A stretch of DNA of 64,000 bases from Frankia umida. GTDB taxonomy: Bacteria > Actinomycetota > Actinomycetes > Frankiales > Frankiaceae. Of this stretch, positions 7,131 through 16,205 are shown piece by piece. Both the position numbers and the translations under genes were made by a program. The DNA lies in the NCBI RefSeq assembly GCF_023242945.1, contig NZ_JALKFT010000009.1, forward strand, positions 150,763 to 214,762, in the 5' to 3' direction. Within the stretch, counting starts at the first letter, position 1. Every line of letters begins with the position of its first letter. Under the pieces are notes generated by a model. The model worked only from the letters and a program-made list of their open reading frames with translations, made no database searches and was not told the DNA's origin.

Positions 7131-9584
7131 GTGGTCTCCGTCGGCCTGGAGACGGGACTCACGCTGGCACAGCGGCCGTCCTCGACGCCACCGCTCCTTG
7201 ACGCGCGCCTGATCACGCCGGCTGTGGCCGCCTGGGGCGGTGCCGCTCTGGCGGTGGGAACGACCCTGCCGGACGCGGTCCTGCTGGCCGCCGCCGCGGT
7301 CGTGCTCACCGTGCCGCTCGCGCTGGCCGCCCGGCGCCGGCGCTGCCGGCGCCGTCGAAGCCCGGTGCGCCTGGCCGCGGGTCCGGCGCTCGCCGCGGTG
7401 GCGGTGTCGTTCCTGGCCGCGGGCCTGCTCGCCGGCGGTCTTGCGACCCGGCCGGGTGACCGAGGGCCCCTGGCCGATCTGGTGGACCGGCAGGCGACGG
7501 TCACCGCACGGGTCGTCGTCACCGACGATCCACGGCGGCTCGCCGCCGCGACGGGCGGCCCGGGTGACCGAGGCGGGCCGTCCTTCACCGTGCCGGCCCG
7601 GCTGGAACGGGTGGATGCCGGCCTCGTCCACCTGCGTGGGCAGGCCCGGGTGGTGCTGCTGGTGCGTGGCGCGCACTGGGGCGACCTGCTGCCCAGCCAG
7701 CACCTCGACGTGCGGGGCCGGCTCTCCCCACCGCGGCGCGATCCCACCGTCGCCGCGGCGATGCTGGTCCGCGATGCCTCCCCCCGACCGCGGGGCGAGC
7801 CGAGCTGGCCGCAACGGACGGCCGGTCGGCTGCGCTCGGGCCTGCGCGCGGCGGCCTCGGGCCTGCCACAGCCACGCCGCGGCCTGCTGCCGGCCCTCGT
7901 CGACGGTGATGTCAGCGCCCTCGACGAAGGCCTGCGCGACGACTTCCGGGCCGCCGGTCTGACCCATCTGACAGCCGTCAGTGGCGGCAACGTGGCCGTC
8001 GTGACCGCCGCGGCGCTGCTGGTCGCCGGGCGGGCCGGGCGCGGGGCGCGGGGCCGGGCGGTGCTCGCCGCCGGCGCCCTGCTCGCCTTCGTGGTGCTGG
8101 CGCGACCGTCGCCCAGTGTCCTGCGCGCCGGGGTGATGGGCCTGATCGGCCTGGCCGCGTTCGCCGGCGGGCGGCCCAGGTCGGCGTTGGCCGCCCTCGC
8201 GGCGAGCGTGACGGTGCTCGTGCTCGTCTGGCCGATGCTCGCCGTCTCCGTCGGGTTCGCGCTGTCCGTCCAGGCCACCGCTGGAATGATCATTCTGGCG
8301 CCTGGGTGGCATGCCGGTCTCGCCCGCCGTCTGCACCCGCGGCTCGCGGAGCCGCTCGCGGTCGCGGCCGCCGCGCAGATCGCCTGCACCCCGGTGATCG
8401 CCTGGATCGGTGGTGGCATCAGCCTGATCGCCATCCCGGCGAACCTGGTGGCCGCCCCGGCCGTCCCGGCGGCGACGGTGCTGGGGGTGCTGACCCTGCT
8501 GGTCGCCGCGGTGGCACCGGCCCCGGCCCGCCTGCTTGCCCACGCCGCCGATCTGCCCTGCTGGTGGCTGGTGACGGTGGCCCGCACCGCCGCGAGGCTG
8601 CCCGCCGCCACGGTGCGCTGGCCCGAAGGGCTGCTCGGCGCTGGCCTGGCGCTCGTCGTCGCCGTGGCCGCGCTGGCCCTGCTGCGTCGTCGGGCCGCCC
8701 GCCGGATCGTGGCCGCGGCACTGGCGGGGCTGCTGGCGGCCCGGTGCACGGTGATCGAGCGCGTCGCGGCCTGGCCGCCGCCGGACTGGCAGGTGGTGGC
8801 CTGCGAGGTCGGGCAGGGCGACGCGCTGGTCCTGCGGACCGGGCCGGGGCAGGCGGTCCTGGTCGACGCCGGGCCCGACCCGGCCCGGCTGACCCGCTGC
8901 CTGGACGACCTCGGCGTACGGGAGCTACCGGCGATCATTCTCAGTCACCTGCACGCCGATCATGTGAACGGTCTGCCCGGGGTGCTGGGCCGGCGGCGGG
9001 TGGGTGAGGTGCTCGTCGGGGCGTTGCGGGAACCGGCCGGCCAGTGGCGGCTGGTGCGCCGGTGGGCGGATCAGGCCGCCGTGCCCGTTCGCACCATCAC
9101 GGCCGACAGCCAGGGCCACGTCGGCGCCCTGCGCTGGACGGTGCTCGCCCCGCGCACGCTGCTGCACGGTACGGACAGCGACGCCAACAACGACAGCCTG
9201 GTCATCCTCGCGCTGGTCCACGGCGTGCGGGTGCTGCTCACCGGTGATGTCGAGGCCGTCGGCCAACAGGCGGCGCTGGGGGCGCCGGGCGCGGCGACGG
9301 CCCTGCGCGCCGACGTGCTCAAGGTGGCGCACCACGGCTCCGCCGACCAGGACCCGGATTTCCTACGGGCGGTGCGGGCCCGCTACGCCCTGATCAGCGT
9401 GGGCGTGGGCAACGACTACGGCCATCCCGCGGCCGCCACCCTGCGGGCACTGCGCGCCGCCGGAGCCGCCGTCGGTCGCACCGACCGCGACGGCGCGCTG
9501 GCCGTCACGGCACCCGCCGGCTCGGACGGGGGACCCTCGGTGGCGGCCTCGGTGGTGCGCCGCGGCCCGCGGGACGGACCGTGA
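7131..9584 (+). CDS. comEC: ComEC/Rec2 family competence channel protein
   Basis: Polytopic membrane protein predicted to carry single-stranded DNA across the membrane. At 817 aa it has three parts: an N-terminal region with membrane helices and an OB-like segment (about 80-215), the competence domain (LTHLTAVSGGNVAVVTAAALLV… onward, about 275-530, roughly eight helices), and a C-terminal metallo-beta-lactamase-like domain. The last keeps ILSHLHADHVNGL (about 605), LLTGDVE (about 700) and VAHHGSADQD (about 730), so the metal site appears complete. GTG start at 7131, 4 nt after comEA. No other competence genes such as pilus components are in the window, so DNA uptake ability is not established. 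Confidence 0.92.
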   Translation: MVSVGLETGLTLAQRPSSTPPLLDARLITPAVAAWGGAALAVGTTLPDAVLLAAAAVVLTVPLALAARRRRCRRRRSPVRLAAGPALAAVAVSFLAAGLLAGGLATRPGDRGPLADLVDRQATVTARVVVTDDPRRLAAATGGPGDRGGPSFTVPARLERVDAGLVHLRGQARVVLLVRGAHWGDLLPSQHLDVRGRLSPPRRDPTVAAAMLVRDASPRPRGEPSWPQRTAGRLRSGLRAAASGLPQPRRGLLPALVDGDVSALDEGLRDDFRAAGLTHLTAVSGGNVAVVTAAALLVAGRAGRGARGRAVLAAGALLAFVVLARPSPSVLRAGVMGLIGLAAFAGGRPRSALAALAASVTVLVLVWPMLAVSVGFALSVQATAGMIILAPGWHAGLARRLHPRLAEPLAVAAAAQIACTPVIAWIGGGISLIAIPANLVAAPAVPAATVLGVLTLLVAAVAPAPARLLAHAADLPCWWLVTVARTAARLPAATVRWPEGLLGAGLALVVAVAALALLRRRAARRIVAAALAGLLAARCTVIERVAAWPPPDWQVVACEVGQGDALVLRTGPGQAVLVDAGPDPARLTRCLDDLGVRELPAIILSHLHADHVNGLPGVLGRRRVGEVLVGALREPAGQWRLVRRWADQAAVPVRTITADSQGHVGALRWTVLAPRTLLHGTDSDANNDSLVILALVHGVRVLLTGDVEAVGQQAALGAPGAATALRADVLKVAHHGSADQDPDFLRAVRARYALISVGVGNDYGHPAAATLRALRAAGAAVGRTDRDGALAVTAPAGSDGGPSVAASVVRRGPRDGP

Positions 9585-9596
9585 CATGCTGGCCGC

Positions 9597-10610
9597 GTGA
9601 CCCCCGCAGCCGGCTCCGCGGACGCCGCCACGTCGGTGTCCCTCGTCCTCGTCCAGGGCGATGAGGATCTCCTGGTCGGGCGGGCGGTGCGCACCGTGGT
9701 CGACGCCGCGCGGGCGCGGGACCCCGAGGTGGAGATCGTCGACCGGGCCGCGGGGGAGCTGACCGAGGCGGATCTGGTCGATCTGAGCGCCACGTCGATG
9801 TTCGGCGGTGGTCGGGTGGTGGTGGTCCGCGGCGGGCAGGACCTCGGCGACGAACTGCGCGACGCCCTGCTCGTCCACATCGGCCGGATGCCGTCCGACG
9901 TCGTGCTCGTCCTGGTGCACTCGGGCGGGGTACGTAACCGCAGACTGGCCGACGCGATGAAGGCCGCCGGTGCGCGGGTCATGCCCGCGGCGAAGATCAC
10001 CCGGCCGCGGGATCGGCATGACTTCGTGGTCGCGGAGGTACGCCGGCTCGGCGGGCGGATCAGTGAGGGCGCCGCCCGGGCCCTGCTCGACGCCGTCGGC
10101 GGTGACCTGCGTGAGCTGGCCGCGGTGTGCGACCAGCTGGTGGCCGACACCGAGGGTGGCCTGCTCGACGAGGTCGCGGTGGCCCGCTTCCACCGGGGTC
10201 GGGCGGAGGCGTCCGGCTTCGCGGTCGCCGACGCGATCATCGGTGGTGACCTGCCGCGGGCGCTGACACTGCTGCGTCAGGCGATGGAGGGCGGGACCGC
10301 ACCGGTGCTGATCTCAAGCGCGATCACCGGCGGGTTGCGGGAACTCGCTCGGGTCTCCGCCGCCGGCGGGGGTAACAAGGCCGACCTCGCCCGGGTGCTG
10401 AAGATGCCGGACTGGAAGGTCGAGAAGGCGGCCCGGGCCGCCCGGGCCTGGTCCGATCCGGGGCTCGGGCACGCCCTGCGCGCGGCCGCACGGGCCGATG
10501 CCGGTGTCAAGGGGGCGTCCGTCGACGCGGGCTACGCCCTGGAGAAGCTGCTGCGTGAGGTGGCCGTGGCCCGCGCGCACGCGCGGGACCGATCCCACCG
10601 AGGAGGGTGA
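9597..10610 (+). CDS. holA: DNA polymerase III delta subunit
   Basis: Clamp-loader delta subunit, which opens the beta sliding clamp. The 337-aa length is normal. Recognisable features are the N-terminal block LVQGDEDLLVGRAVR, the segment VDLSATSMFGGGRVVVV (clamp-interacting region), and the family block GGDLRELAAVCDQL. The GTG start at 9597 lies 12 nt after comEC, completing a comEA-comEC-holA operon, an arrangement usual in actinobacteria. The stop codon lies inside the ribosome site of the next small gene. Confidence 0.92.
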   Translation: MTPAAGSADAATSVSLVLVQGDEDLLVGRAVRTVVDAARARDPEVEIVDRAAGELTEADLVDLSATSMFGGGRVVVVRGGQDLGDELRDALLVHIGRMPSDVVLVLVHSGGVRNRRLADAMKAAGARVMPAAKITRPRDRHDFVVAEVRRLGGRISEGAARALLDAVGGDLRELAAVCDQLVADTEGGLLDEVAVARFHRGRAEASGFAVADAIIGGDLPRALTLLRQAMEGGTAPVLISSAITGGLRELARVSAAGGGNKADLARVLKMPDWKVEKAARAARAWSDPGLGHALRAAARADAGVKGASVDAGYALEKLLREVAVARAHARDRSHRGG

Positions 10611-10612
10611 GA

Positions 10613-10882
10613 ATGACGGAGTTGCGGGTGCTGCCGGCCGGCTGGGCCCGGGGCACACTGGTCACGATCACCGGGCTGCTGACCGTGGTCGTCGCACTCG
10701 GGGATCTGGCCAGCGCCTGGGTCGTGCTGGTGCTGCCCCTGGCCGTCGCCGCTGTCGTCGGCTACCACGAGGTACTCGAACGGCTGGTGCGCCCGCGGCC
10801 GCCGACGGTGGGCGCGGGTGACGATGGTGCGGGTGCGACCGGGTACGCAGAAAAGCCGGGGGCCGACGGCACCCCGGCCTGA
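10613..10882 (+). CDS. Small membrane protein of unknown function
   Basis: An 89-aa protein with two adjacent hydrophobic helices (about residues 10-30 and 35-55) and a Gly/Ala/Asp-rich polar tail. The ATG at 10613 is chosen because AGGAGGGTGAGA stands directly before it, overlapping the holA stop codon, which points to translational coupling. No motif is recognised. It ends 11 bp from the convergent rpsT stop. Confidence 0.65.
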   Translation: MTELRVLPAGWARGTLVTITGLLTVVVALGDLASAWVVLVLPLAVAAVVGYHEVLERLVRPRPPTVGAGDDGAGATGYAEKPGADGTPA

Positions 10883-10892
10883 CCGGACGACG

Positions 10893-11162
10893 TCAGCTGG
10901 CGGTCAGCTTCGCGTGGGCGCGGGCCAGCGCCGACTTGCGGTTCGCGGCCTGGTTGAGGTGGATGACACCCTTGCTCGCGGCCTTGTCGAGCTTGCGGTT
11001 GGCGGCACGCAGCGTGGTCTCGGCACGCTCGACGTCGCCGGCGTCCACAGCCTCACGGAAGCGCCGGACGTGCGTCTTGAGCTCGGACTTGACCGCCTTG
11101 TTGCGCAGCCGCCGCTTCTCGTTGGTGAGGTTGCGCTTGATCTGCGACTTGATGTTGGCCAC
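10893..11162 (-). CDS. rpsT: 30S ribosomal protein S20
   Basis: Primary 16S rRNA-binding protein of the small subunit. The 89-aa sequence begins VANIKSQIKRNLTNEKRRLRN and is highly basic and helical, with the typical ending ARAHAKLTAS. GTG start at 11162; the frame continues upstream, but the protein is complete from here and upstream translation has no S20 similarity. It diverges from lepA, the common arrangement of rpsT and lepA in actinobacteria. Confidence 0.97.
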   Translation of the reverse strand: MANIKSQIKRNLTNEKRRLRNKAVKSELKTHVRRFREAVDAGDVERAETTLRAANRKLDKAASKGVIHLNQAANRKSALARAHAKLTAS

Positions 11163-11303
11163 GCGGAGGAACCTCTGAATGTCGAGTCGGGATGGTGCCC
11201 GGCCGCGAGGGTGCCCGGCCGGGATCGTGCGGAAGTCATCGTACGGCCACCGGCCGCGTGCGCAGATTATCAAACCGGATGTCGCCCGGTGCGCGGCGGC
11301 GTC

Positions 11304-11344
11304 GGCTCCTGGCACGATGCAGGTCGCCGGCTCCTGGCACGATG
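11304..11344 (+). repeat. 16-bp direct repeat in the rpsT-lepA intergenic region
   Basis: GGCTCCTGGCACGATG occurs at 11304-11319 and again at 11329-11344, a 25-bp period. The second copy supplies an ATG (11342) in frame with lepA, but neither ATG has a good ribosome site, and the GTG at 11387 does. It may be a regulator site or a small duplication. Confidence 0.7.
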
Positions 11345-11386
11345 AACAGTGAGGCCGTCCAGAATCCCGGCACGGGAGGCGCTCCC

Positions 11387-13270
11387 GTGACCCTCGCGAG
11401 CGAAACGAGAACCTTCCGCGTGTCCGCAGCCCCGCACCTGTCACCCGGCGCCGATCCGGCGATGATTCGCAACTTCTGCATCATCGCGCACATCGACCAT
11501 GGCAAGTCGACCCTTGCCGACCGCATGCTCGGTGTGACCGGCGTCGTGGATGCGCGCAACATGCGTGCGCAGTACCTCGACCGGATGGACATCGAGCGTG
11601 AGCGCGGAATCACGATCAAGGCGCAGAACGTGCGGCTGCCCTGGCGGGCCGACGACGACCGTGACTACATCCTGCATCTCATCGACACGCCCGGGCATGT
11701 GGACTTCAGCTACGAGGTCAGCCGCTCGCTCGCCGCCTGCGAGGGTGCAGTGCTGCTGGTCGACGCGGCGCAGGGCATCGAGGCGCAGACGCTGGCCAAC
11801 CTGTACCTGGCGATCGAGAACGACCTGACGATCATCCCGGTGCTGAACAAGATCGACCTGCCGGCGGCGCAGCCGGAGAAGGTCGGTGCCGAGATCGCGG
11901 CCATCATCGGCTGCGACCCGGACGACGTGCTGCGGGTCTCGGGCAAGACCGGCCAGGGCGTCCCCGAACTGCTCAACGAGATCGTCCGCCAGATCCCGGC
12001 CCCGGTCGGCGACCCGGACGGCCCGGCCCGAGCGATGATCTTCGACAGCGTGTACGACATCTACCGTGGAGTGATCACCTACGTCCGGGTGATGGACGGG
12101 ACCCTGACCACCCGGGACCGCTGCCTGATGATGTCGACGGGCGCGAGCCACGAGACGCTCGAGGTCGGCGTGATCTCCCCGGACCCGCACCCCACCGGGT
12201 CGCTGTCGGTCGGTGAGGTCGGGTACGTCATCCCGGGGGTGAAGGACGTCCGCCAGGCCCGCGTCGGCGACACGATCACCACCTCCCGTCGGCCGGCCAC
12301 GCAGATGCTCGGCGGCTACCGCGACCCGCTGCCGATGGTCTACTCGGGGCTGTATCCCATCGATGGCAGCGAGTACCCGGCGCTGCGGGAGGCCCTCGAC
12401 AAGCTGCAGCTCAACGACGCCGCCCTGACCTACGAGCCGGAGACGTCCGCGGCGCTGGGCTTCGGTTTCCGCTGCGGTTTCCTCGGCCTGCTGCACCTGG
12501 AGATCGTCCGGGAGCGACTGGAGCGCGAGTTCAACCTCACGCTCATCTCCACCGCGCCGAACGTCGTCTACCGGGTGGTGATGGAGGACCGCTCCGAGCT
12601 GACCGTCACCAACCCGAGCGACTGGCCCGGTGGCAAGATCGCCGAGGTGTACGAGCCGATCGTGCAGGCGATGCTGCTGCTGCCGACCGACTTCGTCGGC
12701 GCGGTCATGGAGCTGTGCCAGGGCCGGCGCGGCGTGCTGGGCGGGATGGACTACCTGTCCGCCGACCGGGTGGAGCTGAAGTACACGCTGCCGCTTGGCG
12801 AGATCATCTTCGACTTCTTCGACTCGTTGAAGTCCCGGACCCGCGGGTACGCGAGCCTGGACTACGAGCCGGCCGGAGAGCAGCTCGCGGATCTGGTCAA
12901 GGTGGACATTCTGCTGCAGGGGGAGGCGGTTGACGCCTTCTCCGCGATCGTGCATCGGGAGAAGGCCTACGCCTACGGCGTGTCGATGACCTCCCGGCTG
13001 CGCGAACTCATCCCACGTCAGCAGTTCGAGGTGCCGATCCAGGCGGCGATCGGCAGCCGGATCATCGCCCGGGAGAACATCCGGGCGATCCGCAAGGATG
13101 TGTTGGCCAAGTGCTATGGCGGTGACATCACCCGCAAACGCAAACTGCTGGAGAAGCAGAAGGAGGGCAAGAAGCGGATGAAGACCATCGGACGGGTCGA
13201 GGTGCCGCAGGAGGCCTTCATCGCGGCGCTGTCCACCGATGCGGGAAAGGCCAGCCCCACCGGCAGGTAG
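11387..13270 (+). CDS. lepA: Translation elongation factor 4 (LepA, EF4)
   Basis: Ribosome-associated GTPase that acts on stalled or mis-translocated ribosomes. G-domain motifs are intact: AHIDHGKST (P-loop), RERGITI (switch), DTPGHVDF, and NKID. The C-terminal part holds the LepA-specific domain ending with KCYGGDITRKRKLLEKQKEGKKRMK. GTG 11387 is chosen because GGGAGG lies 7 nt upstream; ATG 11342 is an in-frame alternative without a ribosome site. This gives 627 aa with a short N-terminal extension before AMIRNFCIIAH, as in related actinobacteria. Confidence 0.95.
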   Translation: MTLASETRTFRVSAAPHLSPGADPAMIRNFCIIAHIDHGKSTLADRMLGVTGVVDARNMRAQYLDRMDIERERGITIKAQNVRLPWRADDDRDYILHLIDTPGHVDFSYEVSRSLAACEGAVLLVDAAQGIEAQTLANLYLAIENDLTIIPVLNKIDLPAAQPEKVGAEIAAIIGCDPDDVLRVSGKTGQGVPELLNEIVRQIPAPVGDPDGPARAMIFDSVYDIYRGVITYVRVMDGTLTTRDRCLMMSTGASHETLEVGVISPDPHPTGSLSVGEVGYVIPGVKDVRQARVGDTITTSRRPATQMLGGYRDPLPMVYSGLYPIDGSEYPALREALDKLQLNDAALTYEPETSAALGFGFRCGFLGLLHLEIVRERLEREFNLTLISTAPNVVYRVVMEDRSELTVTNPSDWPGGKIAEVYEPIVQAMLLLPTDFVGAVMELCQGRRGVLGGMDYLSADRVELKYTLPLGEIIFDFFDSLKSRTRGYASLDYEPAGEQLADLVKVDILLQGEAVDAFSAIVHREKAYAYGVSMTSRLRELIPRQQFEVPIQAAIGSRIIARENIRAIRKDVLAKCYGGDITRKRKLLEKQKEGKKRMKTIGRVEVPQEAFIAALSTDAGKASPTGR

Positions 13271-13334
13271 TGGCGCGGCCGCGGGGACTTTCGGTGGACG
13301 GTGCCGGCTGCGGCGCCGTCCACCGGCCCGCGGA

Positions 13335-13532
13335 TCACCCGGCGGGCAGTGGCGCGGCGCGCAGGGGAATCGGTTCGGTCACCGGCTCGACGAACGGGTG
13401 TGCCAGCGCCGGGACGAGCGGGACGTGGGGTTGGCCCATGACGCTCGCGGCGGCGCTGGAGCGATACACGGTGGTGCGGGGTGGGAGCAGCGCGGAGATC
13501 TCCGACAGCACAGGCCTGGTGTCCTCGTCCAT
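13335..13532 (-). CDS. Small hypothetical protein
   Basis: A 65-aa reading frame starting at ATG 13532 (MDEDTRPVLSEISALLPPR). About nine in ten codons end in G or C, and the amino-acid composition is balanced, matching real genes here, whereas the longer frame upstream of this ATG loses this character. There is no strong ribosome site and no recognised motif. It is convergent with lepA and divergent from hemW. Confidence 0.5.
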   Translation of the reverse strand: MDEDTRPVLSEISALLPPRTTVYRSSAAASVMGQPHVPLVPALAHPFVEPVTEPIPLRAAPLPAG

Positions 13533-13754
13533 GACTGGATCTTTTCGTATCGGGTGCCACTGATCCACGACCCGCCGCCCATAATCCTCCGTTCTGCCCA
13601 CAACAACGGCAAAACGTGACCCCCCGCCGAGCGTGCGCGGGCGCGCGTTCCGGGGTATCCGCGCGTGGTCCCCCCGTAGCTCTCCCGGGCGGTCCGGCAC
13701 ATCGGACGAACATTGCGTTGCCGTAAACCCACCTGTCGGGGGCACACTGGGGGC

Positions 13755-14990
13755 ATGCCACAAAAGCCTCCCGACGGGGCAGCTCCCCCCGACGACGGCG
13801 TGCTGCCCGCGGCCGCGCTGACCGAACTGGCCGAGCGTCCGTTCGGGGTCTACATACACGTGCCGTACTGCGCGGCCCGCTGCGGCTATTGTGACTTCAA
13901 CACCTACACGGCGGCCGATCTCGGCGGCGCCCTGGTCTCGTCGGTGGGTCTGACGACCTTCGTCGACATCGCCGGTGCCGAGATCCGCCTGGCCCGCCGG
14001 GTGCTGGGTGAGGTCGGGCGCCCGGTTTCGACGATCTTCCTGGGTGGCGGCACGCCCACGCTGCTGTCACCCGCTGATCTCGCCCGCCTGCCGCGGCTGA
14101 TCGCCGACGAGTTCGGGCTCGCCGCGGACGCGGAGGTCACCACCGAGGCGAACCCGGAGTCGGTCGATCCCGCCCAGCTCGAGCAGCTGCGGGCCGCCGG
14201 CTACACCCGGATCTCGTTCGGCATGCAGAGTGATCGTCCGCATGTGCTCGCCGCGCTCGACCGCCGGCACACCCCGGGTCGGGTGTCCGAGGTGATGCGG
14301 TGGGCCCGCAAGGCCGGTTTCGAGCAGGTCAGCCTCGACCTGATCTACGGTGCGCCGGGGGAGTCGGATGCCGACTGGCTGGCCAGCCTGCGGGCCGCCG
14401 TCGACCTCGGCCCGGATCATGTCAGCGCCTACGCGCTCACCGTCGAGGACGGCACGAAGCTCGCCCGCCGGGTGCGCCGAGGTGAACTGCTCGAACCCGA
14501 CGACGACCTGCTCGCCGACCGGTACGTGCTGGCCGACGAGGTGCTCGGCGCGGCGGGCCTGGCCAACTACGAGGTCAGCAACTGGGCGCGTGACCCCGCC
14601 GCCCGCTGCCAGCACAACCTCGGCTACTGGCGTGGGGACAACTGGTGGGGGTTCGGCCCCGGCGCCCACAGCCACGTCGGCGGCGTGCGCTGGTGGAACG
14701 TGCGCCATCCGGCGGAGTACGCCGCCCGGCTCGGCGCGGGGCGCAGTCCGGCGGCCGCCCGCGAGGAGCTTGACCCCGACACCCGAAGGGTCGAGCGGAT
14801 CATGCTCGGTGTGCGTCTCGCCGAGGGGCTCGCCTTCGACGAGCTGGACGAGCCTGGCCGGGCCGCGGCGCGGGACCTGGCCCGCTCGGGTCTGGTCGAA
14901 CCCGGCGGGCTGGAGTCGGACGTCGTGCGTCTTACCCGCCGTGGCCGGCTGCTCACCGACACGGTGGTACGCGCCCTGCTTGCCGACTGA
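13755..14990 (+). CDS. hemW: Haem chaperone HemW (radical SAM, HemN-like)
   Basis: Radical SAM protein that binds haem and delivers it to target proteins; formerly annotated as coproporphyrinogen oxidase. The cluster motif CxxxCxxC is at Cys39, Cys43 and Cys46, directly followed by the Phe that marks HemW. IFLGGGTPTLL and FGMQSD are the next family blocks, and the C-terminal HemN-type domain (MLGVRLAEGL…) is present. At 411 aa the length is normal. ATG 13755 is used. The gene precedes hrcA-dnaJ, the order found in many actinobacteria and firmicutes. Confidence 0.93.
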   Translation: MPQKPPDGAAPPDDGVLPAAALTELAERPFGVYIHVPYCAARCGYCDFNTYTAADLGGALVSSVGLTTFVDIAGAEIRLARRVLGEVGRPVSTIFLGGGTPTLLSPADLARLPRLIADEFGLAADAEVTTEANPESVDPAQLEQLRAAGYTRISFGMQSDRPHVLAALDRRHTPGRVSEVMRWARKAGFEQVSLDLIYGAPGESDADWLASLRAAVDLGPDHVSAYALTVEDGTKLARRVRRGELLEPDDDLLADRYVLADEVLGAAGLANYEVSNWARDPAARCQHNLGYWRGDNWWGFGPGAHSHVGGVRWWNVRHPAEYAARLGAGRSPAAAREELDPDTRRVERIMLGVRLAEGLAFDELDEPGRAAARDLARSGLVEPGGLESDVVRLTRRGRLLTDTVVRALLAD

Positions 14991-15090
14991 GCCGTCCCGC
15001 CACATCCGGCGGGAACCTTGCCAGGAACCTCGTCGGTCTGTTGTGTGACGGCTTATGTTGGGTGCCTCGAGTCGGGGCGGCGGGCTACAC

Positions 15091-15117
15091 TTGGCACTCG
15101 CAGTAGCCGAGTGCCAG
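15091..15117. promoter_or_regulatory. CIRCE operator (HrcA binding site)
   Basis: Inverted repeat TTGGCACTC-N9-GAGTGCCAG, ending 68 bp before the hrcA start. It matches the CIRCE consensus TTAGCACTC-N9-GAGTGCTAA with changes only near the outer ends, symmetrically replaced so pairing is mostly kept. It predicts autoregulation of hrcA-dnaJ by HrcA in response to heat. Confidence 0.92.
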
Positions 15118-15185
15118 GCCCGGTACCGGTCGGTGCAGGTCCGGCCAACCGGTCACGTCACGCCTGCCGAAGGGGGTGCGACCGC

Positions 15186-16205
15186 GTGCTGGAGGATCGG
15201 CGTCTGGAAGTCCTTCGTGCCATTGTGGAGGACTTCGTCCTGAGCAATGAGCCGGTGGGTTCCAGGGCGCTGGCGGAGCGGCACGGCCTCGGCGTCTCGC
15301 CCGCCACCGTGCGCAACGACATGTCCGCGTTGGAGGAAGAGGGCTACATCACGCAGCCCCACACCAGCGCCGGGCGGATTCCCACCGACAAGGGCTACCG
15401 GCTGTTCGTCGACCGGCTCTCCGGCGTCAAGCCGTTGTCGCGGGCCGAGCGGCGGGCGATCCAGAGCTTCCTGGAGGGCGCGGTCGACCTCGACGACGTG
15501 GTCAACCGCTCGGTGCGGCTGCTCGCCCAGCTCACCCGGCAGGTCGCCGTCGTGCAGTACCCGACGATGTCCAGCAGCAGCCTGCGCCACATCGAGGTCG
15601 TGCTGCTCAGTCCACGGCGGCTGCTCATGGTGATCATCACGGACACGGGTCGGGTCGAGCAGCGGATCATCGAGAGCCTGACCCCGGTGGACGAGGAGAT
15701 CGTCGGCGAGCTGCGCCACACGCTCAACTGCGCGCTCGCCGGGCAGCGCCTGACCGACGCCCCCGAGGCCGTCTCGGTCCTGCCGGACCTGACCCGACCC
15801 GAGCTGCGGCCGTGTGTCGCGACGATGGCCGGGGCGGTGCTGGAGACCCTGGTGGAGCCGCAGGAGGAGCGGATCGCCATGGCCGGCACGGCCAACCTCA
15901 CCCGCGCGACCGTCGACTTCGCCGACTCGCTGCGCTCGATCCTCGAGGCGCTCGAGGAACAGGTCGTGTTGATGAAGCTCATCGGGTCGGCGCGGGAGAC
16001 CGGTACTGTAACAGTACGCATTGGCCGAGAAACGGACGTGGACGCCCTGCGGTCGACGGCGGTCGTGGCCACCGGCTACGGTCGTGGACCTTTCGCGCTG
16101 GGCGGCATGGGCGTGGTCGGGCCGATGCGGATGGACTATCCGTGGACGATGGCGGCCGTGCGGGCCGTCGCCAAATACGTGGGTGAACTCTTGGGTGCCG
16201 ACTGA
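15186..16205 (+). CDS. hrcA: Heat-inducible transcription repressor HrcA
   Basis: Dimeric repressor of class I heat-shock genes that binds CIRCE. The N-terminal winged helix (VLEDRRLEVLRAIVEDFVLSNEPVGSRAL, SPATVRNDM) is followed by the GAF-like and dimerisation domains; HTSAGRIPTDKGYRLFVD is a family signature. The 339-aa length is normal. GTG 15186 is chosen because homology begins there and GAAGGGGGTG lies just upstream. Its stop overlaps the dnaJ start by one base (TGATG), so the two genes are translationally coupled. Confidence 0.96.
   Translation: MLEDRRLEVLRAIVEDFVLSNEPVGSRALAERHGLGVSPATVRNDMSALEEEGYITQPHTSAGRIPTDKGYRLFVDRLSGVKPLSRAERRAIQSFLEGAVDLDDVVNRSVRLLAQLTRQVAVVQYPTMSSSSLRHIEVVLLSPRRLLMVIITDTGRVEQRIIESLTPVDEEIVGELRHTLNCALAGQRLTDAPEAVSVLPDLTRPELRPCVATMAGAVLETLVEPQEERIAMAGTANLTRATVDFADSLRSILEALEEQVVLMKLIGSARETGTVTVRIGRETDVDALRSTAVVATGYGRGPFALGGMGVVGPMRMDYPWTMAAVRAVAKYVGELLGAD

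Noticed and set aside
7049..8938. Long minus-strand open frames opposite comEC
   Set aside because: Ser/Arg/Ala-rich translation without motifs; comEC on the other strand explains the region fully.
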